The notes beneath the pieces are model-generated. The model made no database searches. It had not been told where the DNA came from and was given only the letters and a program-made list of their open reading frames with translations. From NCBI RefSeq assembly GCF_047302405.1, contig NZ_CP154853.1:2976001-3040000 (forward strand): a DNA stretch of 64,000 nucleotides. The letters are read 5' to 3'. Position numbers and translations under genes: made by a program. Shown one piece after another: positions 55,357-63,472 of the stretch. Within the stretch, counting starts at the first letter, position 1. Every line of letters starts with the position of its first letter. This DNA is from Alkalihalobacillus sp047302405. GTDB taxonomy: Bacteria; Bacillota; Bacilli; Bacillales; Bacillaceae_D.

Positions 55357-55401
55357 TAACAGCCCAGTACGAATTGATTCTCGTACTGGGCTGTTTTTTT
55401 C
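55357..55401 (+). terminator. Terminator of cstA
   Basis: ACAGCCCAGTACGA and TCGTACTGGGCTGT form a 14-bp stem with an eight-base loop and a T run. Confidence 0.93.
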
Positions 55402-55512
55402 TATACACCAAATAACACTATCTAAAAAAACGACACACGTCACTTTGGCGAATGCATAGGATGAATAAAGGTTCATTTGTCCATTAAAGATGTTCCAAGA
55501 GGTGACGAATTC

Positions 55513-55884
55513 ATGAGGCAACCTAAAAACAAGCAGATCATAAAAACAAAAAAAATTTATGATTGGACACGTAAAGATATTATGTTGGATTATCGTATTT
55601 CCAGCCAACCCCTGACTCCTTCTAAAAGCACAAAACCAAGCAATCTTATTTATTATGCGATTGCCAGAGAAAATCAATTTATATTCACTGATTCAGATAG
55701 GTTAACAGAATACGAGAGCTCAAAAATTATCGCTCCAAAGGATTCCATGGTGATCAATTTTTTTATAAACGGAATACTCCAACCTCCGATTTTATATAAA
55801 ATCGAAAATGGAAAGTTAACCCTTTTAACCACAGATGCCCCACTACAAGGAACCCCAATCATCCTGCAATTTATTTGCTTTTGA
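55513..55884 (+). CDS. DUF4183 protein
   Basis: A 123-residue protein with a basic N-terminus (MRQPKNKQIIKTKKIYDW) and a C-terminal DUF4183 domain: VINFFINGILQPPILYKIENGKLTLL, then TDAPLQGTPIILQFI. DUF4183 proteins are frequent in spore-forming Bacilli, often in spore surface contexts; function is not known. ATG at 55513 follows AAGAGGTGA; an upstream TTG reading lacks such a site. It converges on another DUF4183 gene, 20 bases away. Confidence 0.78.
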   Translation: MRQPKNKQIIKTKKIYDWTRKDIMLDYRISSQPLTPSKSTKPSNLIYYAIARENQFIFTDSDRLTEYESSKIIAPKDSMVINFFINGILQPPILYKIENGKLTLLTTDAPLQGTPIILQFICF

Positions 55885-55904
55885 TTGGGGTTTTCCTCTA
55901 CCTA

Positions 55905-56300
55905 TTAAGTTTCAAAATCCACCGTTCCTGTTGAGCTGTAATTCATCACTCTCACGATAATCGATGTACCAGCTAAAATACCTTCATCTTCCCCTTCAGG
56001 AAGTGTAATCGTCAATTCACCTGGGTCTTCCTCCACCTCATCCACCGGTGTATAAGAATAAAGATCTGCCATCTGTAAAACTCCATTAATATAAACTTCG
56101 ACATAACTATTTCCTTCAATTAATTCTGGAAACTCTGTAACTGCTTCCCCATCATTTCCGAAAAAATCAGTCGCGTCAATTGTTAATGTTCCTTCAGGTG
56201 CTATGTCTGCTGCAGTCACATAAAAAAACTGTTGTAAATCAGGAGTTACATCAACAGAAACGTCTCCAACTAAATTAATTTTCATAATTTGAAGTGCCAT
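55905..56300 (-). CDS. DUF4183 protein, acidic
   Basis: A 131-residue, strongly acidic protein. The DUF4183 core is SYVEVYINGVLQMADLYSYTP followed by GELTITLPEGEDEGILAGTSIIVRVMNY. It has no signal peptide. The ATG follows AAAGGAGGAGG. It is convergent with the other DUF4183 gene; the two share the INGxLQ core but little else, so they are old relatives or independent family members. Confidence 0.78.
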   Translation of the reverse strand: MALQIMKINLVGDVSVDVTPDLQQFFYVTAADIAPEGTLTIDATDFFGNDGEAVTEFPELIEGNSYVEVYINGVLQMADLYSYTPVDEVEEDPGELTITLPEGEDEGILAGTSIIVRVMNYSSTGTVDFET

Positions 56301-56408
56301 CCTAAAACCTCCTCCTTTCTCCTCATACTTTATATATAGTATGTTTAACGATTCACAGCCGTATAGTCAGTTTCTAGATACTATTTGCCCTTTTCTATTA
56401 AACTTTAC

Positions 56409-56449
56409 GCAAAAAAAGATGGTTGGAGGTAAATCTTCCAACCGTCTCA
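56409..56449 (-). terminator. Terminator of the glycerate kinase - gntP operon
   Basis: GACGGTTGGAAG and CTTCCAACCATC-like arms (one G-T pair) form the stem on the minus strand, followed by TTTTTTT. It lies 7 bases past the gntP stop. Confidence 0.88.
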
Positions 56450-56455
56450 GCTCTC

Positions 56456-57808
56456 TTAAACTAGTATTAACCAAAGCACCATTGTCACAACAATCGTCAC
56501 TAATCCTTGTAGCAACGTCGCCATCGTTTGGGCTTTATAGGCATCATTCACTTGCATACCCGTAAATTGTGTCACAACCCAGAAATAACTATCGTTGACA
56601 TGACTGACGGTCATCGCCCCCGCACCAATTGCCATGACAACTAATGCTAATGGAACAGCACCTTCAATGCCCATAATTGGCAACATTGGGGCTATTAATG
56701 ATGATGTAATAACAAGTGCAGTCGTCGATGAACCTTGAGCCGTCTTTAAAGCTGCGGCAATTAAAAATGGTACTAATAGGAACAATACACCCGTAAATAT
56801 CCCTGTCATATCCCAGCTCTGAATAATGTCCTCAACACCTGAATTTCGAATAACTGTTCCAAAAGCTCCACCGACACCTGTAATTAATAGAATGGGTGCT
56901 GCATCTGTTAATCCTTTTCCAATCCAACCTGTTAACGTCTCTTCATCAAATTTTGGCAATAATGGTAAAGCCGAAATCACCCCAATTAATAAAGCCATAA
57001 CTGGTTTTCCTATAAAGGTAAATAATTCAGCAAACCATCCTTCCCAACCAATCAGAGAAATGACGGACCCAAAAGCAATTAAGCCAATCGGTAAAACAAT
57101 CGGTAAAAAGGCTGAGAATGTGGATGGCATTTTTCCAAATGAAGCAACAACATTGTCATAATCAAACTGTTCACCAGTTGCGGTTACATCCTCTGGTACT
57201 TCAATTTTTGTGGCTACTTTTACTGCCCATAAATAACCAACAAGTGTTGCCGGAATCGCAACAACTAAACCAATTAATATCACAGTTCCTAAATAAGCAT
57301 CTGCCCCTATGTTACCGGCGGCAGCAATCGGACCTGGAGTAGGTGGAACTAACGTATGAGCAGCATACAAACCTGTTGCCAAGGCGACTGACATAGAAGC
57401 CATTGCGACTTTTGCTCGTTTTGCTAACGCTTTCCTTAAACTGTTTAAAATAATAAAACCAGAGTCACAAAAGACAGGTATCGAAACGATAAATCCAATA
57501 ATACTCATCGCGAGTTGCGGATGATTTGGCCCAATCACACGTAACACAACCTCTGCCATCCTGTAAGCAGCTCCAGCTTTTTCTAAAATAACCCCAATGA
57601 TTGTACCAAAAACGATTACAAGTCCAATACTAGCCATTAAATTACCGAATCCACCATTAATACTCTCAATAATTAAATCGAAAGACATTCCAGAAGCAAA
57701 AGCAACAAATAATGTACCTAATAATAATGATAAAAACGGATGTATCTTAAACTTACTCGTTGCTACTACAATTAGTAATACTCCTAAAGCAATAATTAAA
57801 AATAACAT
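56456..57808 (-). CDS. GntP-family sugar-acid/proton symporter
   Basis: A 450-residue permease with about 12-14 hydrophobic segments. Family blocks are seen: GFGNLMASIGLVIVFGTIIGVILEKAGAA, PVFCDSGFIILNSL, LVPPTPGPIAAAGNIGAD and KTAQGSSTTALVITSS. GntP members carry gluconate, glycerate or related acids. The adjoining glycerate kinase and CdaR regulator favour D-glycerate. It follows the kinase gene on the same strand with a gap of 195 bases that contains no recognised gene. Confidence 0.9.
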   Translation of the reverse strand: MLFLIIALGVLLIVVATSKFKIHPFLSLLLGTLFVAFASGMSFDLIIESINGGFGNLMASIGLVIVFGTIIGVILEKAGAAYRMAEVVLRVIGPNHPQLAMSIIGFIVSIPVFCDSGFIILNSLRKALAKRAKVAMASMSVALATGLYAAHTLVPPTPGPIAAAGNIGADAYLGTVILIGLVVAIPATLVGYLWAVKVATKIEVPEDVTATGEQFDYDNVVASFGKMPSTFSAFLPIVLPIGLIAFGSVISLIGWEGWFAELFTFIGKPVMALLIGVISALPLLPKFDEETLTGWIGKGLTDAAPILLITGVGGAFGTVIRNSGVEDIIQSWDMTGIFTGVLFLLVPFLIAAALKTAQGSSTTALVITSSLIAPMLPIMGIEGAVPLALVVMAIGAGAMTVSHVNDSYFWVVTQFTGMQVNDAYKAQTMATLLQGLVTIVVTMVLWLILV

Positions 57809-58003
57809 CGATAAGACCCTCCTTTAATATAAAATGACTGCAAAAAATTAGTTCTTTACGTTCGATAACTTGATTTATTTCGCTAATGGAAGGGAGGGTT
57901 ACAAAAGGATTAACTCTATGCTCACGACGTCAATTCCCACTCCTTGTACCCACATAAAGGCGAACGATTTTTCTTGAGCTTCTAACAGGCGTAGCAAGAC
58001 TAA

Positions 58004-59146
58004 TTATTTGTTTCCATATGAAGCAAAAAATGTGCGAGTAATCTGTTCAGTTGTCGATTCTAAATAATGACGGCAACCTTCCATTGCTTCTTCTAACGTC
58101 ATTGGAGCGTTTACTAGACTAAACACACTCGTAATTCCATATTGATACAGCTCTTCAATTCCAGCTCCAATGGAACCTGCAATCACAAAGACTGGGATTC
58201 CTTGTTTTTGTGCTGCTTCAGCAACCCCCATTGGTGTCTTTCCTGAAGCAGTTTGTGAATCAATTTGTCCTTCTCCAGTTAAAACAAAATCGGCTCCACT
58301 TAGCTTTTTCTCAAGCTCTGTATATTCAATCACGATATCAATTCCACGCCTCATTGTTGATGGAAAAAAAGCTTGAAACGCCCCGCCAATTCCACCTGCC
58401 GCACCGGCACCTGGCTTCTCGTGAAGACGGACCCCTTTTTTCTCTTCTATTAAGTCGGCCCAACGAGTTAAGGAATGTTCAAGTTGTTCAACCATTTTGG
58501 ATGTTGCCCCTTTTTGTGGACCAAAAACATATGAGGCTCCATTCGGACCAATCAACGGATTTTGAACATCGGATGCAATTAAAAATTCCGACTCCTCTAT
58601 CCGATGGTCAAATCCTTGATCATCAATTTTTTCTACTCGGCCTAGCTCTGCTGCACCATAACCGATTAACTTACCTTTTCCATCTAAAAGACGCATTCCT
58701 AAAGCTTGAAGCATTCCTGCTCCGCCATCATTGGTAGCGCTTCCACCAATAGCTAAAATAAATTTTCGATACCCTTGTTCAAGTGCTGCTTTAATTAATT
58801 CACCAGTACCATACGTTGTTGTGAACATCGGATCTCTTTCTTCGGCTGCAATTAAAATTAACCCTGAGGCACTTGCCATCTCTACAACACATGTCTCTCC
58901 ATCTCCTAAAACACCATATGCTGCTTTAACAGGTTGTAGTAGTGGACCTTTTACTGTGACCTCAACAATCTCTCCGTTTGTGGCAGCGACTAAGCTTTCC
59001 ATCGTTCCTTCTCCACCATCAGCGACCGGGACTAATATTGTCTCTGATTTTGATAACGCTTTCTTTACTCCCTTTTCCATTTCTCTTGCTGCCTCTACAG
59101 CCGACAGACTTCCTTTAAATGAGTCTGGAGCTATTACAATTTTCAT
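58004..59146 (-). CDS. Glycerate kinase (GlxK/GarK family)
   Basis: Phosphorylates D-glycerate to 2-phosphoglycerate (most family members) or 3-phosphoglycerate. A 380-residue protein with the N-terminal signature MKIVIAPDSFKGSLSAVEAA, VPVADGGEGTMESLV near residue 40, ILAIGGSATNDGGAGMLQALGM, and LTGEGQIDSQTASGKTPMGVA near the C-terminus. ATG at 59146 follows AGGTGGG; a longer frame from 59209 has no such site. It is transcribed away from a CdaR gene and ahead of gntP, as in sugar-acid modules. Confidence 0.94.
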   Translation of the reverse strand: MKIVIAPDSFKGSLSAVEAAREMEKGVKKALSKSETILVPVADGGEGTMESLVAATNGEIVEVTVKGPLLQPVKAAYGVLGDGETCVVEMASASGLILIAAEERDPMFTTTYGTGELIKAALEQGYRKFILAIGGSATNDGGAGMLQALGMRLLDGKGKLIGYGAAELGRVEKIDDQGFDHRIEESEFLIASDVQNPLIGPNGASYVFGPQKGATSKMVEQLEHSLTRWADLIEEKKGVRLHEKPGAGAAGGIGGAFQAFFPSTMRRGIDIVIEYTELEKKLSGADFVLTGEGQIDSQTASGKTPMGVAEAAQKQGIPVFVIAGSIGAGIEELYQYGITSVFSLVNAPMTLEEAMEGCRHYLESTTEQITRTFFASYGNK

Positions 59147-59323
59147 CTTGTACCCACCTAACGTATTTCTTATAATCATAATTATAAACACCGTTAACTT
59201 GATAATCATCGTTCAAGATAAACAAAAAAAGTGAACAAATTCAGTTATTTTTCATTTATTCTTAACAAAATAGAGCTGATTTATCGAAATAATTCAAAAA
59301 TACCGATTTCGCAGGAGGACTTC

Positions 59324-60418
59324 ATGTTAACTCAAGAAATTGCCAAAGACATTGTCGAACAAACGACCATTCGTTTAAATCGAAATATCAATATTATGGA
59401 CAATACAGGGACAATTATTGCTTCTGCTGACCCATCGCGAGTCAATCAAGTTCATGATGGTGCCATCGAAGTCATCCAAACAGGGAAAACGTTAATCATT
59501 CACCAAGAAGATCGAACAAAATGGAACCGCTCTTTACCAGGTATCAATTTACCCATAGAATTTCAAAATGATATTGTTGGAGTTATTGGCATAACTGGCA
59601 CCCCAGATGAAATAAGAGAATTTGGAGAGCTTGTCAAAATGAATACCGAAATTATGTTAAGACAAGCTTATTTGATGGAACAATTAGAGTGGAAACAAAG
59701 ATTAAAGGATCAAATTTTCGATTCGCTCATTAAAGGAAGCTTCAATTTGAAAACGCTTCAACAAAAGCTCGAATTAATTGATATGACAATGAAGCCACCG
59801 TACCAAGTATCGATTCTCGAAGTCTCATCATCTTCCTTAAAACGAAGTCAGCTAATGGAAGTCTTTGAACAATTATTTTCTTTTCAGGAAACCTTTGTTG
59901 GATTTTTAGGGATGAAACAAATGTATATTTTAACAACTGGAATTCAAATAGAAAACGTTCAAAAGAAACTAAAGAAAACGATTGATCACTTTGCCTTAAA
60001 AGGGATAACTGCTCGTGTTGGCTGTGGCAGTTCCATTCCTTTAATAGAGGAAATTCCCCTCTCCTTTCAAGAAGCCATCCATGCGATCTCATTAGGAGAG
60101 AGAGACAAACCTTTTATTTCTTATACTGAAATTAAATCAAAAGCACTCATCTATCTGCTAGACAATGAAACCAAAAAAAGATACTACGAACCAATTTTAG
60201 ATAATCTTTCTGATAAATTAATGGAGACACTGAACCACTTTTTCCAGTGTAATTTAAACATCGGTGATTGTGCCAAAAAAATGTTTATCCATCGTAACTC
60301 GCTCATTTACCGTTTGAAAAAGGTTAAAGAAATTACCGGCTATAATCCACAAGAATTAAGAGACGTTATCCCACTTCAATTAGCTATTTGGTTACGCGAA
60401 ATGGATTTAGGCGAGTAA
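59324..60418 (+). CDS. cdaR: CdaR-family regulator of the glycerate module
   Basis: A 364-residue regulator with an N-terminal diacid recognition domain (LTQEIAKDIVEQTTIRLNRNINIMDNTGTIIAS; GAIEVIQTGKTLIIHQED; GINLPIEFQNDIVGVIGITG) and a C-terminal PucR-type helix-turn-helix (CNLNIGDCAKKMFIHRNSLIYRLKKVKEITG). CdaR proteins respond to glycerate and related acids. It is divergent from glycerate kinase. ATG at 59324 follows GCAGGAGG; the frame is open back to 59231 but without a ribosome site. It is related to the CdaR gene at 26.4 kb but clearly distinct. Confidence 0.9.
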   Translation: MLTQEIAKDIVEQTTIRLNRNINIMDNTGTIIASADPSRVNQVHDGAIEVIQTGKTLIIHQEDRTKWNRSLPGINLPIEFQNDIVGVIGITGTPDEIREFGELVKMNTEIMLRQAYLMEQLEWKQRLKDQIFDSLIKGSFNLKTLQQKLELIDMTMKPPYQVSILEVSSSSLKRSQLMEVFEQLFSFQETFVGFLGMKQMYILTTGIQIENVQKKLKKTIDHFALKGITARVGCGSSIPLIEEIPLSFQEAIHAISLGERDKPFISYTEIKSKALIYLLDNETKKRYYEPILDNLSDKLMETLNHFFQCNLNIGDCAKKMFIHRNSLIYRLKKVKEITGYNPQELRDVIPLQLAIWLREMDLGE

Positions 60419-60440
60419 AAAAGAACACTATACGAGGAAA

Positions 60441-60485
60441 TTAAAAGTAGATGTGAGCCACAAGAGCGACTCATCTGCTTTTTGG
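60441..60485 (+). terminator. Terminator of cdaR
   Basis: AAAAGTAGATG-GAG and CTC-CATCTGCTTTT pair around a loop of about 11 bases, followed by T. The arms resemble those of the fruA terminator. Confidence 0.75.
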
Positions 60486-60489
60486 TGAA

Positions 60490-60640
60490 TTTAAAGTTAT
60501 ATTCGCACCGTAATCCAGTGAAGATAAGATTTTTATTACTTATTTTGATTTATTTGTACTTTCATTCCTTCAACTCCAAGTTTTCATTACTTATCCCGGT
60601 CGGTTTTTCTCACCGTCATAACATGTCCCCACATATCACT
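60490..60640. repeat. Degenerate 51-bp repeat block between cdaR and lpd
   Basis: About two and a half copies of the family seen after fruA. ACCGTAA at 60507 is followed by related points at 60558 and 60612, and ATTACTTA at 60535 and 60586 is 51 bases apart. Confidence 0.55.
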
Positions 60641-60716
60641 AATAAAACACTTATATTCCAGCCGCTTCACAAAAAAGAAGCATTCACCTCAAAATGAGCG
60701 AACACTTCTTTCACTT

Positions 60717-62123
60717 TTATAACGTGTGAATCGCTAACTCTACCGCCGATTCCGTTGCTTCCACTAATGTTTCTGAAATCGTTGGGTGTGCATGAATCGT
60801 ATTCATTAAATCAAAGGAGGTTGCTCCCATTTCAATCGCGAATCCCACAACCGCTATTAATTCTGATGCTTCTTTCCCAACAATTTGAGCACCTAGGATC
60901 AAATTGGTTTCTTTTTCGATGATGACCGTCACTAAACCATTTGAAGCGTTTAATGAAAGAGCACGACCGTTAGCACCAAACGGAAACCTTCCGACCTTAA
61001 TATTATACCCTTCCTTCAATGCCGTCTCTTCGGTTAAACCGACGGAAGCAATCTCAGGGTCAGAAAAAACGACAATCGGTATCGCCTGATAGTCAACCGC
61101 CGCTGACTGTCCCGCAATGACCTCTGCGACAACCTTTCCCTCATAAGAAGCTTTATGAGCTAAAGCCGGACCACGGACAACATCGCCAATTGCATATATA
61201 TTTTTAATACTTGTCTCACAATGCTCATTTACCTCGATATGCCCACTTTCACTTACCTTCATTTTTAACATATCCAAAGATAAGTTTTCGACATTCGGCT
61301 TCCTTCCTGCGGTCACTAGTAAATAGTCACCACTAATGGAATAAGTTGTTCCTTTTTCCTTATATTGAATGTGCACTTTCTCACCATCTTGATTTACTTG
61401 TTCAACTTGGATGGATACTTTCACATCTACATCTTTTTTTGCTAAACTTTGCTGAACAAATTTAACAGCTCTTGGTTCAAAGCCAGTTAAAATAGATGGC
61501 TGGGCTTCTAAAATCGTTACTTTACTTCCAAATGAAGCATACGTTTGACCAAGTTCAATTCCAATATACCCTCCACCTAAGACAATGAGTTCTTTCGGTA
61601 CTTCTTCTAGGCTTAGTGCCTCTGTTGACGATAAAATCCGGTCGCGAAATGGTATTCCCGGTAGTTCAAATGGGGTGGAACCGGTCGCAATAATACAATG
61701 ATTAAATTTAAGACGGTCGCTATTATAGCCATTTTCAATCCGAACCTCATCTTGACTTATAAAATAAGCTTCTCCAACGACTGTTTCAATTTGATTCCCT
61801 TTTAATAAGCCCTTAACCCCACTCGTTAGTTTTTCGACTATTCCATTCTTCCAAGCTTGAACTTTATTAAAATGGACTTTTGCCCCCTCTACTTCTAAGC
61901 CATATTCATTACATTTTTGCAAATCATCATATTTTCTGGCTACTGAAATTAAAGCTTTGGAAGGAATACAACCTTTATTTAAACAAACTCCTCCAAAATC
62001 ATTTTTTTCAACAATGGTTACTCTTTTTCCTAATTGCGAAGCCCGAATAGCCGCCGTATAACCACCTGGACCTCCACCAATAATTAACACATCCACTTCA
62101 TTAATGATTTCTCCTACTACCAT
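60717..62123 (-). CDS. lpdA: Dihydrolipoyl dehydrogenase (E3)
   Basis: Reoxidises the lipoyl groups of the E2 subunit and passes electrons to NAD. The 468 residues hold an FAD site (VLIIGGGPGGYTAAIRASQLG), the redox disulfide GGVCLNKGCIPSKAL at about 45-59, the NAD site (LIVLGGGYIGIELGQTYASFG), YAIGDVVRGPALAHKA, and the C-terminal interface motif NTIHAHPTISETLVEA with the catalytic His-Glu pair. GGAGG precedes the ATG. It lies 38 bases after the E2 gene and is the last gene of the complex in this operon. Confidence 0.95.
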   Translation of the reverse strand: MVVGEIINEVDVLIIGGGPGGYTAAIRASQLGKRVTIVEKNDFGGVCLNKGCIPSKALISVARKYDDLQKCNEYGLEVEGAKVHFNKVQAWKNGIVEKLTSGVKGLLKGNQIETVVGEAYFISQDEVRIENGYNSDRLKFNHCIIATGSTPFELPGIPFRDRILSSTEALSLEEVPKELIVLGGGYIGIELGQTYASFGSKVTILEAQPSILTGFEPRAVKFVQQSLAKKDVDVKVSIQVEQVNQDGEKVHIQYKEKGTTYSISGDYLLVTAGRKPNVENLSLDMLKMKVSESGHIEVNEHCETSIKNIYAIGDVVRGPALAHKASYEGKVVAEVIAGQSAAVDYQAIPIVVFSDPEIASVGLTEETALKEGYNIKVGRFPFGANGRALSLNASNGLVTVIIEKETNLILGAQIVGKEASELIAVVGFAIEMGATSFDLMNTIHAHPTISETLVEATESAVELAIHTL

Positions 62124-62161
62124 AATAGAACCTCCAGCCTTTAAAATATTTGCTCTAGTTC

Positions 62162-63454
62162 TTAAATCATCTCCAAAAACATCGTGCTCGGGTTCTCCAA
62201 ATATTGAATCACTTGTTTCAAGAAATAAGCAGCCATCGCTCCATCAAGGATTCGATGGTCAAAACTTAAACTTAATCCAAGCATATCTCGTATCTCTATT
62301 TTGTTATCATCAACTACAATCGGTTTTTTCTGGATGCGATGAATGCTTAATATCGCCGCTTCGGGATGATTGACAACAGGTGTACCGAATAGTCCCACCC
62401 CTGTCGAGCCGATATTAGTGACAGTAAACGTCCCACCTGTCATTTCGGAGACAGATAATTTCTGATTGCGTGCTTTCTCAACTAATTGCGAAATTTCTTT
62501 GGCCATATGAAGCAAACTTTTTTCATCCGCATTCTTCACAACTGGCACAACAAGTCCTTTCTCTGTATCCGTTGCCACGCCAATATGATATTGGTATTTT
62601 AAAATAATCTCTTCTGTCTCATCATCTAAAGAAGAGTTTAAGTAAGGGAATTTTTTCAAAGCAGATACTGCTGCTTTAATGACAAATGGAAGATACGTTA
62701 ATTTCACATCATTCTCTAAAGCATATTCACGCATTTCTTTACGTAGCTGAACGAGTTGCGTCACATCGATTTCTTCCATAATATTAGAATGAGCTACTGT
62801 ACTCGTTGAGGTCGTCATTTTTTTTGCAATACTACGACGTAATCCTCTTAACGGTATTCTTTCTTCTTTTAATCCGTTGCCTACAAGTTGCTCGAGTTCA
62901 CGATTTAACGAAACTATTTTTTCTTGTTCATTCACTTCTGCAGTTGCCGCTACTAATTTCTCCACTTGCTCGTCTGAAGAGTCATTGTGATTTATAAAAT
63001 TCTCAACATCTGCTTTGAGAACTCGACCGTTTTCTCCACTTCCCTTCACTTGCTGAAGGTCGATTTTATTTTCGCGGGCCAAACGTCGAACTGTTGGTGT
63101 CGCAATGACTCTTCTTTTTCCTACTATAGTCTGTTCGGCTGGTTTGGCACTCGTTGCTATTTGATTATTTGATCGTCTTGGCTCCTCTTGCTTTCTTGGC
63201 TCCTTTTTGTTAACTTCTTCTAAATCAAAACTTATAATAACAGAGCCAACCTCAGCCACATCTCCTTCATTAAATAATATCTCTTTTACATTTCCTGATA
63301 CAGGTGAGGTGATTTCAATTAAGGCTTTATCCGTTTGAATTTCAGCTATTAACTGTTCCTCATCAACTTTTTCACTTTGCTCGACAAACCATTTAATAAT
63401 TTCACCTTCTGCGATCCCTTCCCCAACATCAGGTAATTTAAATTCATAGACCAT
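62162..63454 (-). CDS. Dihydrolipoamide acyltransferase (E2) of a 2-oxoacid dehydrogenase complex
   Basis: A 430-residue E2. One lipoyl domain is at 1-75 with the lipoylated lysine in EIQTDKALIEI. The E1/E3-binding domain is ATPTVRRLARENKIDLQQVKGSGENGRVLKADVENF near 115-150. The catalytic domain covers about 195-430 and ends with LSFDHRILDGAMAAYFL, carrying the catalytic His and Asp. Substrate cannot be settled: pyruvate or branched-chain 2-oxoacids are both possible. It lies 18 bases after the E1beta gene. Confidence 0.93.
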   Translation of the reverse strand: MVYEFKLPDVGEGIAEGEIIKWFVEQSEKVDEEQLIAEIQTDKALIEITSPVSGNVKEILFNEGDVAEVGSVIISFDLEEVNKKEPRKQEEPRRSNNQIATSAKPAEQTIVGKRRVIATPTVRRLARENKIDLQQVKGSGENGRVLKADVENFINHNDSSDEQVEKLVAATAEVNEQEKIVSLNRELEQLVGNGLKEERIPLRGLRRSIAKKMTTSTSTVAHSNIMEEIDVTQLVQLRKEMREYALENDVKLTYLPFVIKAAVSALKKFPYLNSSLDDETEEIILKYQYHIGVATDTEKGLVVPVVKNADEKSLLHMAKEISQLVEKARNQKLSVSEMTGGTFTVTNIGSTGVGLFGTPVVNHPEAAILSIHRIQKKPIVVDDNKIEIRDMLGLSLSFDHRILDGAMAAYFLKQVIQYLENPSTMFLEMI

Positions 63455-63472
63455 TTTTTCCCCACCTTTTCC

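Noticed and set aside
55336..55677. A 113-codon minus-strand frame over the cstA terminator and the DUF4183 gene.
   Set aside because: It runs through the terminator and opposite a better-supported gene, and has no ribosome site or known domain.
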